Part shown: positions 1 through 8,477 of the stretch, piece after piece
How positions within the stretch are numbered: position 1 is the first letter of the stretch
How the letters are laid out: each line of letters begins with the position of its first letter
Source of the DNA: Winogradskyella echinorum
GTDB taxonomy: Bacteria; Bacteroidota; Bacteroidia; Flavobacteriales; Flavobacteriaceae
Assembly (NCBI RefSeq): GCF_014297365.1
Contig: NZ_JACOQD010000008.1
Location: forward strand, 1 to 64,000
Direction: 5' to 3'
DNA length: 64,000 nt
Translations under genes and position numbers: made by a program
The notes under the pieces: model-generated
What the model was told of the DNA's origin: nothing
Database searches by the model: none
What the model saw: only the letters and a program-made list of their open reading frames with translations

Positions 1-1461
1 ACCACTGAAAATATGTTGCATCCACCAGAGTGTACCACATTAAGTAATCCCTTAGCTGGTGCAATTAATGTACCTATTGATACAGATTTTAATTGGAATG
101 CTGTTCCGAATGCAACTGGATATAGAATAAATATAGGGACTAATTCAATATTTTTCGGTGAGTTTGATGTTGGTAATGCTTTAACTTACGATCTGGCTTT
201 TGATTTACCAGAAAACACGGAAATTTATGTTAGAATTATTCCATATAATATTGATGGAGATGCATTAGGAGGCTGTACCTATGAAATTTTTACAACTGGA
301 GATGATTTAGTGCTACCTCCTTGTACCACATTAAGCTCACCCATTTCAGGAGCAACAAATGTATCAGTGAGTACGGATTTAACATGGAATACCATTACAG
401 AAGCAACAGGTTATTTACTAAATGTAGGTACAACTTCTGGCGGTTCAGAAATTTTAAATGCATTTGATGTTGGTAACGTTTTTTCTTTTAATTTAACATC
501 AGATTTACCAGAAAACACATTGATTTATGTATCCATAATTCCATATAATGCCGATGGAAATGCAATAGGCTGTACCGAAGAAATTTTTACGACTGAAGAT
601 ATTTTGTTTCCACCAGACTGTACAACATTAAATGCTCCGATTTCAGGATCTATAAATGTACTAGTTGGCACAGATTTAACGTGGAATTCAATTGCTGATG
701 CTACAGGTTATATCCTAACAATTGGAACAACATCGGGAGGTTCAGATATCTTAAACACATTTGATGTAGGTAATGTAACAACATATAATTTAGACACTGA
801 CTTACCAGACAATACAGTAATTTATGTTTCTGTAATACCTTATAATTTAGATGGAGAGGCAACAAGTTGTACCGAAGAAAGCTTTTCTACTGAAGACCTT
901 TTATTTCCTCCAAATTGTACGTCGCTTTTCTCACCAACCTCTGGATCAACCGATGTTTTGATAGACACAGATTTAATATGGGAATTTGTACCTGAAGCCA
1001 CAGGTTATGTTTTAACAGTAGGAACAACATCAGGAGGTACTGATATATTAAACGGTTTAGATGTTGGCAGTAATTTATCTTATGATTTAGCTAATAACTT
1101 ACCAGAAGACACACTTATTTATGTTACTCTAATTCCATATAATGAAGATGGTGAAGCAACAGGTTGTAACGAAGAAAGTTTTGCTACACAATCTTCTTCT
1201 GATCGTATACCCAAGTTTTTCACACCAAATAATGACGATGTAAATGATAATTGGGTCGTCCCAAACGAGTTAAATGTCATTTCAGAAATTATTATTTTTA
1301 ATCGCTACGGTAAAATTCTAAATAAAATTTCAAATTCATCAACAGGATGGAGTTGGGATGGCACATATAACGGAATCGCACTACCAAGTAGTGATTACTG
1401 GTATTCTATACTCTATAAGAATGGTAAAATTCTAAAAGGACATTTCAGTTTGAAGCGATAA
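1..1461 (+). CDS. T9SS type B sorted surface/secreted protein with four ~98-aa repeats (5' end outside window)
   Basis: The reading frame is open from base 1 (TTEN before the first ATG at 13, matching the TTED/TTGD repeat junctions), so that ATG is internal and the N-terminus lies outside the window. Four tandem copies of a fibronectin/Ig-like unit begin near 22, 316, 610 and 907 (spacing 294, 294, 297 bp). Each starts with a PPxCTTL-like segment and carries TGYxLxxGT and IYVxxIPYNxDG motifs, with two cysteines per copy. The last ~85 residues (FFTPNNDDVND, then IIIFNRYGKIL, then GWSWDGTYNG) match the gliding-motility-associated C-terminal domain, the type B signal that sends cargo through the type IX secretion system. 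A secreted or surface-attached adhesin-like role is inferred; the ligand is unknown. Confidence 0.9.
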   Translation, partial: TTENMLHPPECTTLSNPLAGAINVPIDTDFNWNAVPNATGYRINIGTNSIFFGEFDVGNALTYDLAFDLPENTEIYVRIIPYNIDGDALGGCTYEIFTTGDDLVLPPCTTLSSPISGATNVSVSTDLTWNTITEATGYLLNVGTTSGGSEILNAFDVGNVFSFNLTSDLPENTLIYVSIIPYNADGNAIGCTEEIFTTEDILFPPDCTTLNAPISGSINVLVGTDLTWNSIADATGYILTIGTTSGGSDILNTFDVGNVTTYNLDTDLPDNTVIYVSVIPYNLDGEATSCTEESFSTEDLLFPPNCTSLFSPTSGSTDVLIDTDLIWEFVPEATGYVLTVGTTSGGTDILNGLDVGSNLSYDLANNLPEDTLIYVTLIPYNEDGEATGCNEESFATQSSSDRIPKFFTPNNDDVNDNWVVPNELNVISEIIIFNRYGKILNKISNSSTGWSWDGTYNGIALPSSDYWYSILYKNGKILKGHFSLKR

Positions 1462-1553
1462 TATTTTTTTTGTCAATAATTAGGCTTTTTAAATTTGATA
1501 TTAGAAATCAAAAATATCAGTTTAAAGCATTCGTAAATCCGCATTCTAAATTG

Positions 1554-1561
1554 TATTTTTG
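1554..1561 (+). promoter_or_regulatory. Bacteroidota -7 promoter box before lpdA
   Basis: TATTTTTG matches the Bacteroidota primary sigma -7 consensus TAnnTTTG and lies 32 bp before the lpdA ATG. No convincing -33 TTG is visible. Confidence 0.5.
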
Positions 1562-1593
1562 TTTACGTTTTATAATCAGACAAAATTAAATTT

Positions 1594-2994
1594 ATGAATT
1601 CATACGATGTAGCAGTAATAGGATCAGGTCCTGGCGGATATGTAGCAGCCATTCGTTGCGCACAATTAGGCATGAAAACTGCAATTATTGAAAAATATTC
1701 AACACTAGGAGGTACATGTTTAAATGTAGGTTGTATTCCAAGTAAAGCACTTTTAGATTCGTCTCACCATTACGAAGATGCCATTAAGCATTTTGAAGAG
1801 CATGGCATTGATATACCTGGAGAAATAAAGGTGAATTTAAAACAAATGATAGCACGTAAGCAATCTGTTGTTGATCAAACCACAGGTGGTATTGATTTCT
1901 TAATGAAGAAAAATAAAATAGATGTTTATGTTGGTACTGGTAGCTTTAAAGATGCAACTCATATTACAATTGTAGGAGAAGAAACTACAGAGATTGAAGC
2001 AAAAAACACCATTATTGCAACAGGAAGTAAGCCTTCTACTCTACCTTTTATTGAAATTGATAAAGAAAGAATTATAACTTCTACTGAAGCCTTAAAATTA
2101 ACAGAAATCCCAAAACATTTAATTGTTATTGGTGGTGGTGTTATTGGACTAGAGCTTGGACAAGTATATAAAAGACTTGGTGCAGAAGTTTCTGTTGTAG
2201 AATACATGGATAGAATTGTACCTACGATGGATGCTGGTGTTTCTAAAGAACTAAACAAAGTTTTAAAGAAACAGAAATTTAAAATGAATACATCTCACAA
2301 GGTAAAATCTGTGGAGCGAAAAGGAGATGAAGTTATTGTTAAAGCTGACAATAAAAAAGGGGAAGAAGTAACCTTTACTGGTGATTACTGTTTAGTATCT
2401 GTTGGTCGTCGTCCGTATACAGATGGTTTAAATGCTGAGGCTGCCGGAGTAAAACTTAACGAAAGAGGTCAGGTAGAAGTAAATGAACATTTACAAACAA
2501 GCGCGTCTAACATCTATGCTATTGGTGACGTAATTAAAGGAGCAATGTTAGCACACAAAGCTGAAGAAGAAGGTGTTTTTGTTGCCGAAACTATAGCAGG
2601 ACAAAAACCACATATAGATTACAAACTTATTCCAGGTGTTGTTTATACATGGCCTGAAGTTGCTGCAGTCGGCAAAACTGAAGAACAACTTAAAGAAGCT
2701 GGCATAGATTATAAGGTTGGTCAATTTCCAATGCGTGCTTTAGGAAGAAGTCGTGCGAGTATGGATTTAGATGGATTTGTAAAAATTCTTGCAGATAAAA
2801 CAACTGACGAAATTTTAGGAGTACACATGGTTGGTGCACGTGCTGCAGATATGATTGCAGAAGCTGTAGTCGCTATGGAATATAGAGCATCTGCTGAAGA
2901 TGTATCTCGTATGTCTCATGCACACCCAACATTTACAGAAGCTATTAAAGAAGCAGCTTTAGCTGCAACAGATGATAGAGCACTACACGTTTAG
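1594..2994 (+). CDS. lpdA: Dihydrolipoyl dehydrogenase (E3)
   Basis: FAD-dependent E3 subunit that reoxidises dihydrolipoamide in 2-oxo acid dehydrogenase and glycine cleavage complexes, passing electrons to NAD+. The protein has 466 residues, normal for the family. It has an N-terminal FAD GxGxxG (GSGPGG, 10-15), the redox disulfide C42/C47 in GGTCLNVGCIPSK, a second dinucleotide motif (GGGVIG), the AIGDV FAD motif, and the C-terminal catalytic H444/E449 of HAHPTFTE. The ATG start is preceded by a -7 box. fabV follows after 12 bp, suggesting co-transcription. No E1 or E2 gene is in the window, so the complex served cannot be told. Confidence 0.97.
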   Translation: MNSYDVAVIGSGPGGYVAAIRCAQLGMKTAIIEKYSTLGGTCLNVGCIPSKALLDSSHHYEDAIKHFEEHGIDIPGEIKVNLKQMIARKQSVVDQTTGGIDFLMKKNKIDVYVGTGSFKDATHITIVGEETTEIEAKNTIIATGSKPSTLPFIEIDKERIITSTEALKLTEIPKHLIVIGGGVIGLELGQVYKRLGAEVSVVEYMDRIVPTMDAGVSKELNKVLKKQKFKMNTSHKVKSVERKGDEVIVKADNKKGEEVTFTGDYCLVSVGRRPYTDGLNAEAAGVKLNERGQVEVNEHLQTSASNIYAIGDVIKGAMLAHKAEEEGVFVAETIAGQKPHIDYKLIPGVVYTWPEVAAVGKTEEQLKEAGIDYKVGQFPMRALGRSRASMDLDGFVKILADKTTDEILGVHMVGARAADMIAEAVVAMEYRASAEDVSRMSHAHPTFTEAIKEAALAATDDRALHV

Positions 2995-3006
2995 AAAACA
3001 AAAAAT

Positions 3007-4197
3007 ATGATAATAGAACCTAAAACTAGAGGATTTATATGTTTAACCGCACACCCAACTGGTTGCGAGCAAAACGTATTAAGTCAAATTGAATATATTA
3101 AGTCTAAACCAACAACAGAACAACCCAAAAAGGTATTGGTTATTGGAGCCTCAACAGGTTTTGGCTTAGCATCTAGAATAACTAGTGCATATGGTTCTAA
3201 TGCATCTACAATTGGAGTGTATTTTGAAAAACCACCATCAGAAGGTCGTCCAGCCTCTCCAGGATGGTACAATACCGCAGCATTCGAAAAACAAGCTCAT
3301 AAAGACGGTTTGTATGCTAAGAGTATAAATGGAGATGCATTTTCAAACGAAATTAAGGAGCAAACCCTAAAGCTAATTAAAGAAGATTTAGGTGAAATAG
3401 ATTTACTGATTTACAGTTTGGCTTCACCAGTTAGAACACATCCTAATACTGGAGAACGTTTTAAATCTGTTTTAAAACCTATTGGAGGTACTTTTAAAGA
3501 CAATACTGTAGATTTTCATACAGGTGAGGTTAAAGAAATATCAATAGAGCCTAGTTCAGGTGACGATATAAAAAATACAGTAACTGTGATGGGTGGCGAA
3601 GATTGGCAGATGTGGATTGACTTGCTTAAATCTGCAAATGTTTTAACTAAAGATTTTAAAACGGTTGCCTACTCTTACATTGGTCCTTCTCTTACAGAAG
3701 CAGTGTATAGAAAAGGAACTATTGGAAGAGCCAAAGATCATTTAGAAGCAACAGCATTTAAAATAACAGATACGCTAAAAGATATCGATGGAAAAGCATA
3801 TGTTTCGGTGAACAAGGCTTTAGTAACGCAGGCAAGTTCTGCTATTCCTGTAATTCCATTATACATTTCATTATTGTATAAAGTAATGAAAGAAGAAGGG
3901 ATTCATGAAGGCTGCATAGAACAAATTGAACGCCTATTTAGTGAACGTTTGTATGCCAATGAAGTTCCTTTAGATACAGAAGGAAGAATACGTATTGACG
4001 ATTGGGAAATGCGAGACGATGTACAAGCAAAAGTGCTTGAACTTTGGAAAGAAGCAACAACAGAAACCTTACCAAGTATAGGCGATTTAGATGGTTATAA
4101 AACTGACTTCTTTAATCTTTTTGGTTTTAATGTTGAAGGAGTTGATTATGATAAAGATGTTAATGAAATGGTAGATATTCCTGGGTTACAGGGATAA
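3007..4197 (+). CDS. fabV: Trans-2-enoyl-CoA/ACP reductase, FabV/TER type
   Basis: NADH-dependent reductase of trans-2-enoyl-ACP or -CoA, the last step of fatty acid elongation and an alternative to FabI. The 396 residues are the family length. Typical features are the N-terminal IIEPKTRGFIC followed by TAHPTGCE, a glycine-rich nucleotide site (VIGASTGFGLASR), and the FabV-type Y-x8-K active site at Y234/K243. FabV enzymes are often less sensitive to triclosan than FabI; that is family knowledge, not seen here. It sits 12 bp after lpdA and ends at a clear terminator. Confidence 0.96.
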   Translation: MIIEPKTRGFICLTAHPTGCEQNVLSQIEYIKSKPTTEQPKKVLVIGASTGFGLASRITSAYGSNASTIGVYFEKPPSEGRPASPGWYNTAAFEKQAHKDGLYAKSINGDAFSNEIKEQTLKLIKEDLGEIDLLIYSLASPVRTHPNTGERFKSVLKPIGGTFKDNTVDFHTGEVKEISIEPSSGDDIKNTVTVMGGEDWQMWIDLLKSANVLTKDFKTVAYSYIGPSLTEAVYRKGTIGRAKDHLEATAFKITDTLKDIDGKAYVSVNKALVTQASSAIPVIPLYISLLYKVMKEEGIHEGCIEQIERLFSERLYANEVPLDTEGRIRIDDWEMRDDVQAKVLELWKEATTETLPSIGDLDGYKTDFFNLFGFNVEGVDYDKDVNEMVDIPGLQG

Positions 4198-4208
4198 TTT
4201 ATTGTTTT

Positions 4209-4236
4209 AAAGCGAATCAAATGGTTCGCTTTTTTT
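4209..4236 (+). terminator. Rho-independent terminator after fabV
   Basis: Stem AAAGCGAA / TTCGCTTT with a short loop, followed by a T-run. The same AGCGAA/TTCGCT stem recurs at 10402-10430. Confidence 0.8.
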
Positions 4237-4275
4237 ATGTTTCTAAATGATTAATCAATCTAATTAAGAAATTTT

Positions 4276-5457
4276 TTGAAAATTATTAAATCAATCTTTC
4301 CAATTTATTTTTGGTTTTTTTTAACTATTGGTTTTGTATGCTTATTTGGCATTAATACTAGAGTATTTGGATATATTCTTTTAAATTTAGTTGCAACACT
4401 ATTTTTTATAAAATTAGGTGTTGTTTTACATGAAATAGGTCATCTATTATTTGGAAAATTAGCAGGTGGGAACCCAAAACGTATTGTTTTAGGAAAAAGT
4501 CATGAGATTACAAGGTTTGATTTCTGTAATATAAAAATAATATTAAATAAAGATTTTAATGGAGGTTTTGCCTTTGTTAATTTTCCACAAGGCAAGAATT
4601 CAAAATTTAGTCAATTTATACTAACAGCTGGAGGTGTTATTACCAATTTTATTTTTGCTTATATTTTTTATTTAATCTTTGGGTTTAGTATTTCCTTTAT
4701 GTCTGGAAGAGATGGACTAGATTTAGCGTCTGCGTTTATTTCAGCTAATATTCTTTTAGCTTTAACAAACTTAATACCTTTTAGAGTAGATTATTTAGGT
4801 GTAAAAATACCTAATGATGGGCTAACACTTTTAAAAATACCGTTTAGAAAAAAAAATGAAACTAATATCGATTTTAATGATTTTTTTGAAGCACATGAAA
4901 AATTTGAAATAAAAGAATTTGATGAAGCGATAGAACTTTATAGTAGATACATTGATATAAAAGAAACAGAATTATTAGCCAGATATAACATTGGTTTAAT
5001 GCTTACGAAAAAGGGTAAAATAGATGAGGCATTAAATTGGACAAAACCCTGTTTAGATATAGTAGATAAAGAAAAAAACAAAATGATGTATGCTCATATT
5101 AATAATGGGTTAGCTTGGTTTAAGTTAGTAAAAGGTGATAAAGATGATATAGATATACTTTCTAAAACAGCATATTCAATAAAATCTGATTTTTCATACT
5201 TTATTGGTACTAGAGGATCTGTTTTAATAGAACTTGGAAAGATTGAGGTTGGAATAAAAATGCTTAAGCCATTAGTAGATTTTAATTTTCCAAACAATCA
5301 AACTCTAAGCGCAGCCATATATTTATATTATGGAATGAACCTTTTAAAAGAAAATAAAAAGGCACAGAAGTATTCAGATTTTATTATCAAAAATATAGAT
5401 AAACTTGACGCAGATGATTTGTTACTCTGGAATAGAATTCAAGAAAAAAGTAAATAA
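4276..5457 (+). CDS. M50-family (site-2-protease-like) membrane metalloprotease with C-terminal TPRs
   Basis: Integral membrane protein of 393 residues. The N-terminal half has several hydrophobic segments, the zinc motif HEIGH at 52-56, and the second S2P motif: NLIP at 165-168 followed by NDG at 180-182, with D181 the likely third zinc ligand. The C-terminal half (about 205-390) is soluble and looks like TPR helices (YSRYIDIKE, ARYNIGLMLTKKGKIDEAL). S2P-like enzymes cut transmembrane substrates; the substrate here is unknown. The start is a TTG at 4276, because there is no in-frame ATG before the membrane part and a stop lies at 4261. No PDZ domain is seen. It ends exactly where the convergent gene ends (no gap). 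Confidence 0.75.
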   Translation: MKIIKSIFPIYFWFFLTIGFVCLFGINTRVFGYILLNLVATLFFIKLGVVLHEIGHLLFGKLAGGNPKRIVLGKSHEITRFDFCNIKIILNKDFNGGFAFVNFPQGKNSKFSQFILTAGGVITNFIFAYIFYLIFGFSISFMSGRDGLDLASAFISANILLALTNLIPFRVDYLGVKIPNDGLTLLKIPFRKKNETNIDFNDFFEAHEKFEIKEFDEAIELYSRYIDIKETELLARYNIGLMLTKKGKIDEALNWTKPCLDIVDKEKNKMMYAHINNGLAWFKLVKGDKDDIDILSKTAYSIKSDFSYFIGTRGSVLIELGKIEVGIKMLKPLVDFNFPNNQTLSAAIYLYYGMNLLKENKKAQKYSDFIIKNIDKLDADDLLLWNRIQEKSK

Positions 5458-6048
5458 TTACAATTCTTGTATCAAGTCATTAATACGCAGCCGCTTACTA
5501 TAGTCATCTTCATTAATATCTCTCACAAAACAATAGGCACTAATTTCTTCTCGCTTTACTTTTTCTGTAAGTTCTTCAGCAGTAAAGGGTCCAAATTCTT
5601 CAGACTCTGAAATATAATAGAATTGATGCTCGCATATTAGACTACTAGCCTTTTGTTTATATTTAAACTTTAAATAGGCCTGTACATCGTCTAACGAATT
5701 TAATTCATCAGCGTAATTACTTGTATTAATAAAAAGTGCAAACTCATCCTTAGATTGGTCATTGAGGACTAAAATATCATCATCTTTAAGATAAGCTTTT
5801 ACAGTAGCTCTTCCATCTTCTGTCTGTATAGTAAATATGTTTTGAAAATGTATATTCCAAGAGGTTTCAATAATGTTATCTTTTCTATAAATCTCTAAAA
5901 CATTATCTTTTTTAAATACATATGTCGATTTCTTTTCCGCAATGCCATTTACTAATACCCACTGCTGATCTAAAAAATTAGAATCGTGATGAATTGAATA
6001 ATCAAAAGGTTTTAAGTTTGGAATAGTCTTATGTAGGTCCTGTATCAT
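5458..6048 (-). CDS. Hypothetical protein with C-terminal GYF_2-like domain
   Basis: Cytosolic-looking protein of 196 residues without signal or membrane segment. The last ~55 residues (HQFYYISESEEFGPFTAEEL, then a conserved-looking helix) resemble the GYF_2 fold, a short peptide-binding module that often reads FGPF or GPF. The N-terminal 130 residues are not recognised. It lies 65 bp downstream of the LytTR regulator on the same strand and is probably part of that transcript. A role as an adaptor in the signalling operon is only a guess. Confidence 0.65.
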   Translation of the reverse strand: MIQDLHKTIPNLKPFDYSIHHDSNFLDQQWVLVNGIAEKKSTYVFKKDNVLEIYRKDNIIETSWNIHFQNIFTIQTEDGRATVKAYLKDDDILVLNDQSKDEFALFINTSNYADELNSLDDVQAYLKFKYKQKASSLICEHQFYYISESEEFGPFTAEELTEKVKREEISAYCFVRDINEDDYSKRLRINDLIQEL

Positions 6049-6113
6049 AACGGAAGTTTAATCCACATCTATTGCATTAATAACGCTAAATTTGGGGTTA
6101 ATATTGAATAAAG

Positions 6114-6824
6114 CTAATAATTTTCTAATAGTTTCAGCACTTCTTTCCTATAACTTCGACTAAATGGCAAAGTGCGTCGGTTAAGTGTAACACCCTCGCT
6201 GTTAAACGATTGAATCTTCGATAAAGCGATAATGTAAGATCTATGAATACGTATAAAATTTTGCTTTGGTAATTTGGCTTCCATAGCACTAATGGTCTCT
6301 CTAGTTACTATGGTTTCACCTTCAAGATGAATTTTAATATAATCACTATAACTTTCAATATATAAAATTGAATCAAAATCTATTTTAATCATTCTACGGT
6401 CTGAACGTACAAAAATAAAATCGTTAGATTCTGACGGTTCTAAAGCATATTCATTTATAGAAGATGTAACTTCAAAATAACGATTTACAGCTTGTAATAA
6501 ACGTTCAAAAGAAATTGGCTTTAATAAATAATCTACAGCTTGTAAATCGAATCCTTCTACTGCATAATCTCTGTAAGCAGTTGTGAAAATAATTTTTATG
6601 TCCTTGTTTATTGATTTTGCAAAAGCAATCCCTGAAATTTCTGGCATATTAATATCTAGAAACACTAAATCAACTTTATTATTACTAATAAAATTAAAAG
6701 CTTCAATGGCATTTTTACATTGCATAGCAATTTCTATATTATCAATTTTTGAAATATGAGACGCAATAATATCTCTAGCTACGGCTTCATCATCAACAAT
6801 AATACAAGTTACATGCTTAGTCAT
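6114..6824 (-). CDS. LytTR-family response regulator
   Basis: Response regulator of 236 residues. The N-terminal receiver domain has acidic pocket D11/D12, phosphoacceptor D57 in FLDINMPEISG, and KPISF with the conserved lysine. The C-terminal LytTR DNA-binding domain (about 135-232) contains FVRSDRRMIKI, ILYIESYSDYIKIH and FIRIHRSYIIAL. It is partnered with the histidine kinase immediately upstream (1-bp gap). LytTR regulators bind paired short direct repeats; no such site was identified here. Target genes are unknown. The divergent ExbB-like operon at 8044 is a natural candidate by position only. Confidence 0.95.
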   Translation of the reverse strand: MTKHVTCIIVDDEAVARDIIASHISKIDNIEIAMQCKNAIEAFNFISNNKVDLVFLDINMPEISGIAFAKSINKDIKIIFTTAYRDYAVEGFDLQAVDYLLKPISFERLLQAVNRYFEVTSSINEYALEPSESNDFIFVRSDRRMIKIDFDSILYIESYSDYIKIHLEGETIVTRETISAMEAKLPKQNFIRIHRSYIIALSKIQSFNSEGVTLNRRTLPFSRSYRKEVLKLLENY

Positions 6825-6825
6825 A

Positions 6826-7887
6826 CTATAATTTAGATTTTGTGCTTAACTTAAGTGAAACCATAAATTCACTTTTACTCTTATTAATTTCAAGATTATA
6901 ACGATTTGGATACAGCAATTCTAATCGTTTTTTTATATTCTCTAATCCTAGGCCATCATTATAATTTAAATCTTTTGAACATGTATTTTTAATATTGAAT
7001 AAAATCTCTTCTGAATCAGCTTTTATAGATATTGCAATATCCAAAACACCATCTCTAATTGCACCATGTTTAAAGCTGTTTTCTATAAAAGGAATAAACA
7101 ACATAGGTGCAATTTCTATGGTTTCAGATGCTATCTCTTTATTAAAAGTAACATTTAAAGTCTCATTAAACCGCATTTTCTCTAGACTTATATAATCTTC
7201 GATATGATTCATTTCATCATTTAAACCAACAAAAGGTTTATCAACCTGATATAGTAAATAATCTAATAAATTAGATAGTTTTAATATCATTTCTGGAGTT
7301 TCCTCTGCTTTTTTTAAAGCAAAACCATACAAAGTATTTAGCGTATTAAACAAAAAATGAGGATGAATCTGCATCTTTAAATAATTCAATTCTTGCTCTT
7401 TAAGTTTTAGTTGCGTTTCTAATATTTTAGCCTCTAATTCTGCACTATATTTAGATTGTTTTAAGTTCAGTTTTAATAATTTAAAAGCGCTTACAATAAT
7501 TACTACTAGATATACACATGTAATAATAAATAAAGTATTACGAGATAATGATTCTACTCTCGTAAACATAAAATTGGTCAAAAAAGCAATCGCAAAAAAG
7601 ACCGAAAACATAATACTAAAAATGGAAATTATAATAGTGTATAAACTATAAAGCCCAAATAAAATGTAGCGTTTTGTAATTAGGTAATTTGGAATGAGTT
7701 TATAAATGGAAACGTAAGTAGTACCAATGGTTATTGGCATTAAAAATAGAGAAAAATTAAAGATATTACTGTCAATAGTATTATCTGCACTAAATGTGAG
7801 CGTAAAAATGAAAAGTATAGCCATCCAAAAGAGGACATGCAAAAGTACTTGTCGTAATATTTTGGGTATTATTTTTATTTTTTTCAC
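6826..7887 (-). CDS. LytS/YehU-type sensor histidine kinase
   Basis: Membrane kinase of 353 residues. About four hydrophobic segments (residues 12-140) are followed by a coiled-coil linker, then the His_kinase domain with QIHPHFLFNTLN (phospho-acceptor H175) and a C-terminal HATPase with FIENSFKHG as N box and DGLGLENIKKRL as G box. There is no large extracytoplasmic sensor domain, so the signal may be sensed in the membrane. It is the first gene of the operon and is transcribed divergently from the ExbB-like gene across a 192-bp region. Confidence 0.94.
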   Translation of the reverse strand: MKKIKIIPKILRQVLLHVLFWMAILFIFTLTFSADNTIDSNIFNFSLFLMPITIGTTYVSIYKLIPNYLITKRYILFGLYSLYTIIISIFSIMFSVFFAIAFLTNFMFTRVESLSRNTLFIITCVYLVVIIVSAFKLLKLNLKQSKYSAELEAKILETQLKLKEQELNYLKMQIHPHFLFNTLNTLYGFALKKAEETPEMILKLSNLLDYLLYQVDKPFVGLNDEMNHIEDYISLEKMRFNETLNVTFNKEIASETIEIAPMLFIPFIENSFKHGAIRDGVLDIAISIKADSEEILFNIKNTCSKDLNYNDGLGLENIKKRLELLYPNRYNLEINKSKSEFMVSLKLSTKSKL

Positions 7888-8043
7888 AATAGTATATCCT
7901 AATCACAATAATAGCTCATTTTTATAAACTGAGATTATTTTGTAGACGAATGACAAGTTTTATGATGGTTTTGACATATTTGTTAAATCCCTAAAGAAAA
8001 TGGTCATTGGTCGCATTGTCTATTTTTTAGTCTAACTTCCGCT

Positions 8044-8051
8044 TAAGTTTG
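8044..8051 (+). promoter_or_regulatory. -7 promoter box of the ExbB-like/esterase/TonB_C-like operon
   Basis: TAAGTTTG fits TAnnTTTG and lies 28 bp before the ATG at 8080. The nearest TTG (8016-8018) is too far for an ideal -33. Confidence 0.5.
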
Positions 8052-8079
8052 CTGTAAGTTTAATCAAAAAACGCAAATT

Positions 8080-8466
8080 ATGTTTTCAAAATTAGTATTA
8101 GTAGGTCGATTACAAGATGGTGGACCAGGTATGTATTTTATTTTAGTAGCTTTCTTAATGTCATTAGTATTCGTTGTAATGGCCTTTGTAAAAAAGAAAG
8201 AGAACCTTAAAACATCTAATAAGATGATTGGGTTAGCTGCAGAATCTAGTTTATTAGCTCTAGTTATGGGATGCTTGGCTTCCGTTATGGGAATTATTGA
8301 ATTATTTGATATGCTAGAAGCGATTGGTGAAGCAAGACCAGATTTGTTTGCCGCTGGTATTAAAGTGTCATTGTTAACTATAACTTTTGGTCTGTTTGCA
8401 TTTGTAATAGCAAGAATTGGAATATTAGCCTATAAATGGTCGCTAAAAACTGAAATAGAAGCTTAA
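8080..8466 (+). CDS. MotA/TolQ/ExbB-like proton-channel family protein, minimal form
   Basis: Small membrane protein of 128 residues with three hydrophobic segments (about 18-37, 51-74, 94-116). The stretch AAESSLLALVMGCLASVMG, then LFAAGIKVSLLTITFGLFAF, has the layout of the ExbB/TolQ/MotA core (small-residue helix, then AAGIxxxLxxTxFGL). Full ExbB proteins are usually over 220 residues; the N-terminal and most of the cytoplasmic part are missing here. It leads an operon with a secreted esterase (11-bp gap) and a TonB_C-like lipoprotein. No ExbD/TolR partner is adjacent, so proton-driven work is unproven. Confidence 0.7.
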   Translation: MFSKLVLVGRLQDGGPGMYFILVAFLMSLVFVVMAFVKKKENLKTSNKMIGLAAESSLLALVMGCLASVMGIIELFDMLEAIGEARPDLFAAGIKVSLLTITFGLFAFVIARIGILAYKWSLKTEIEA

Positions 8467-8477
8467 TAACTATTAAA

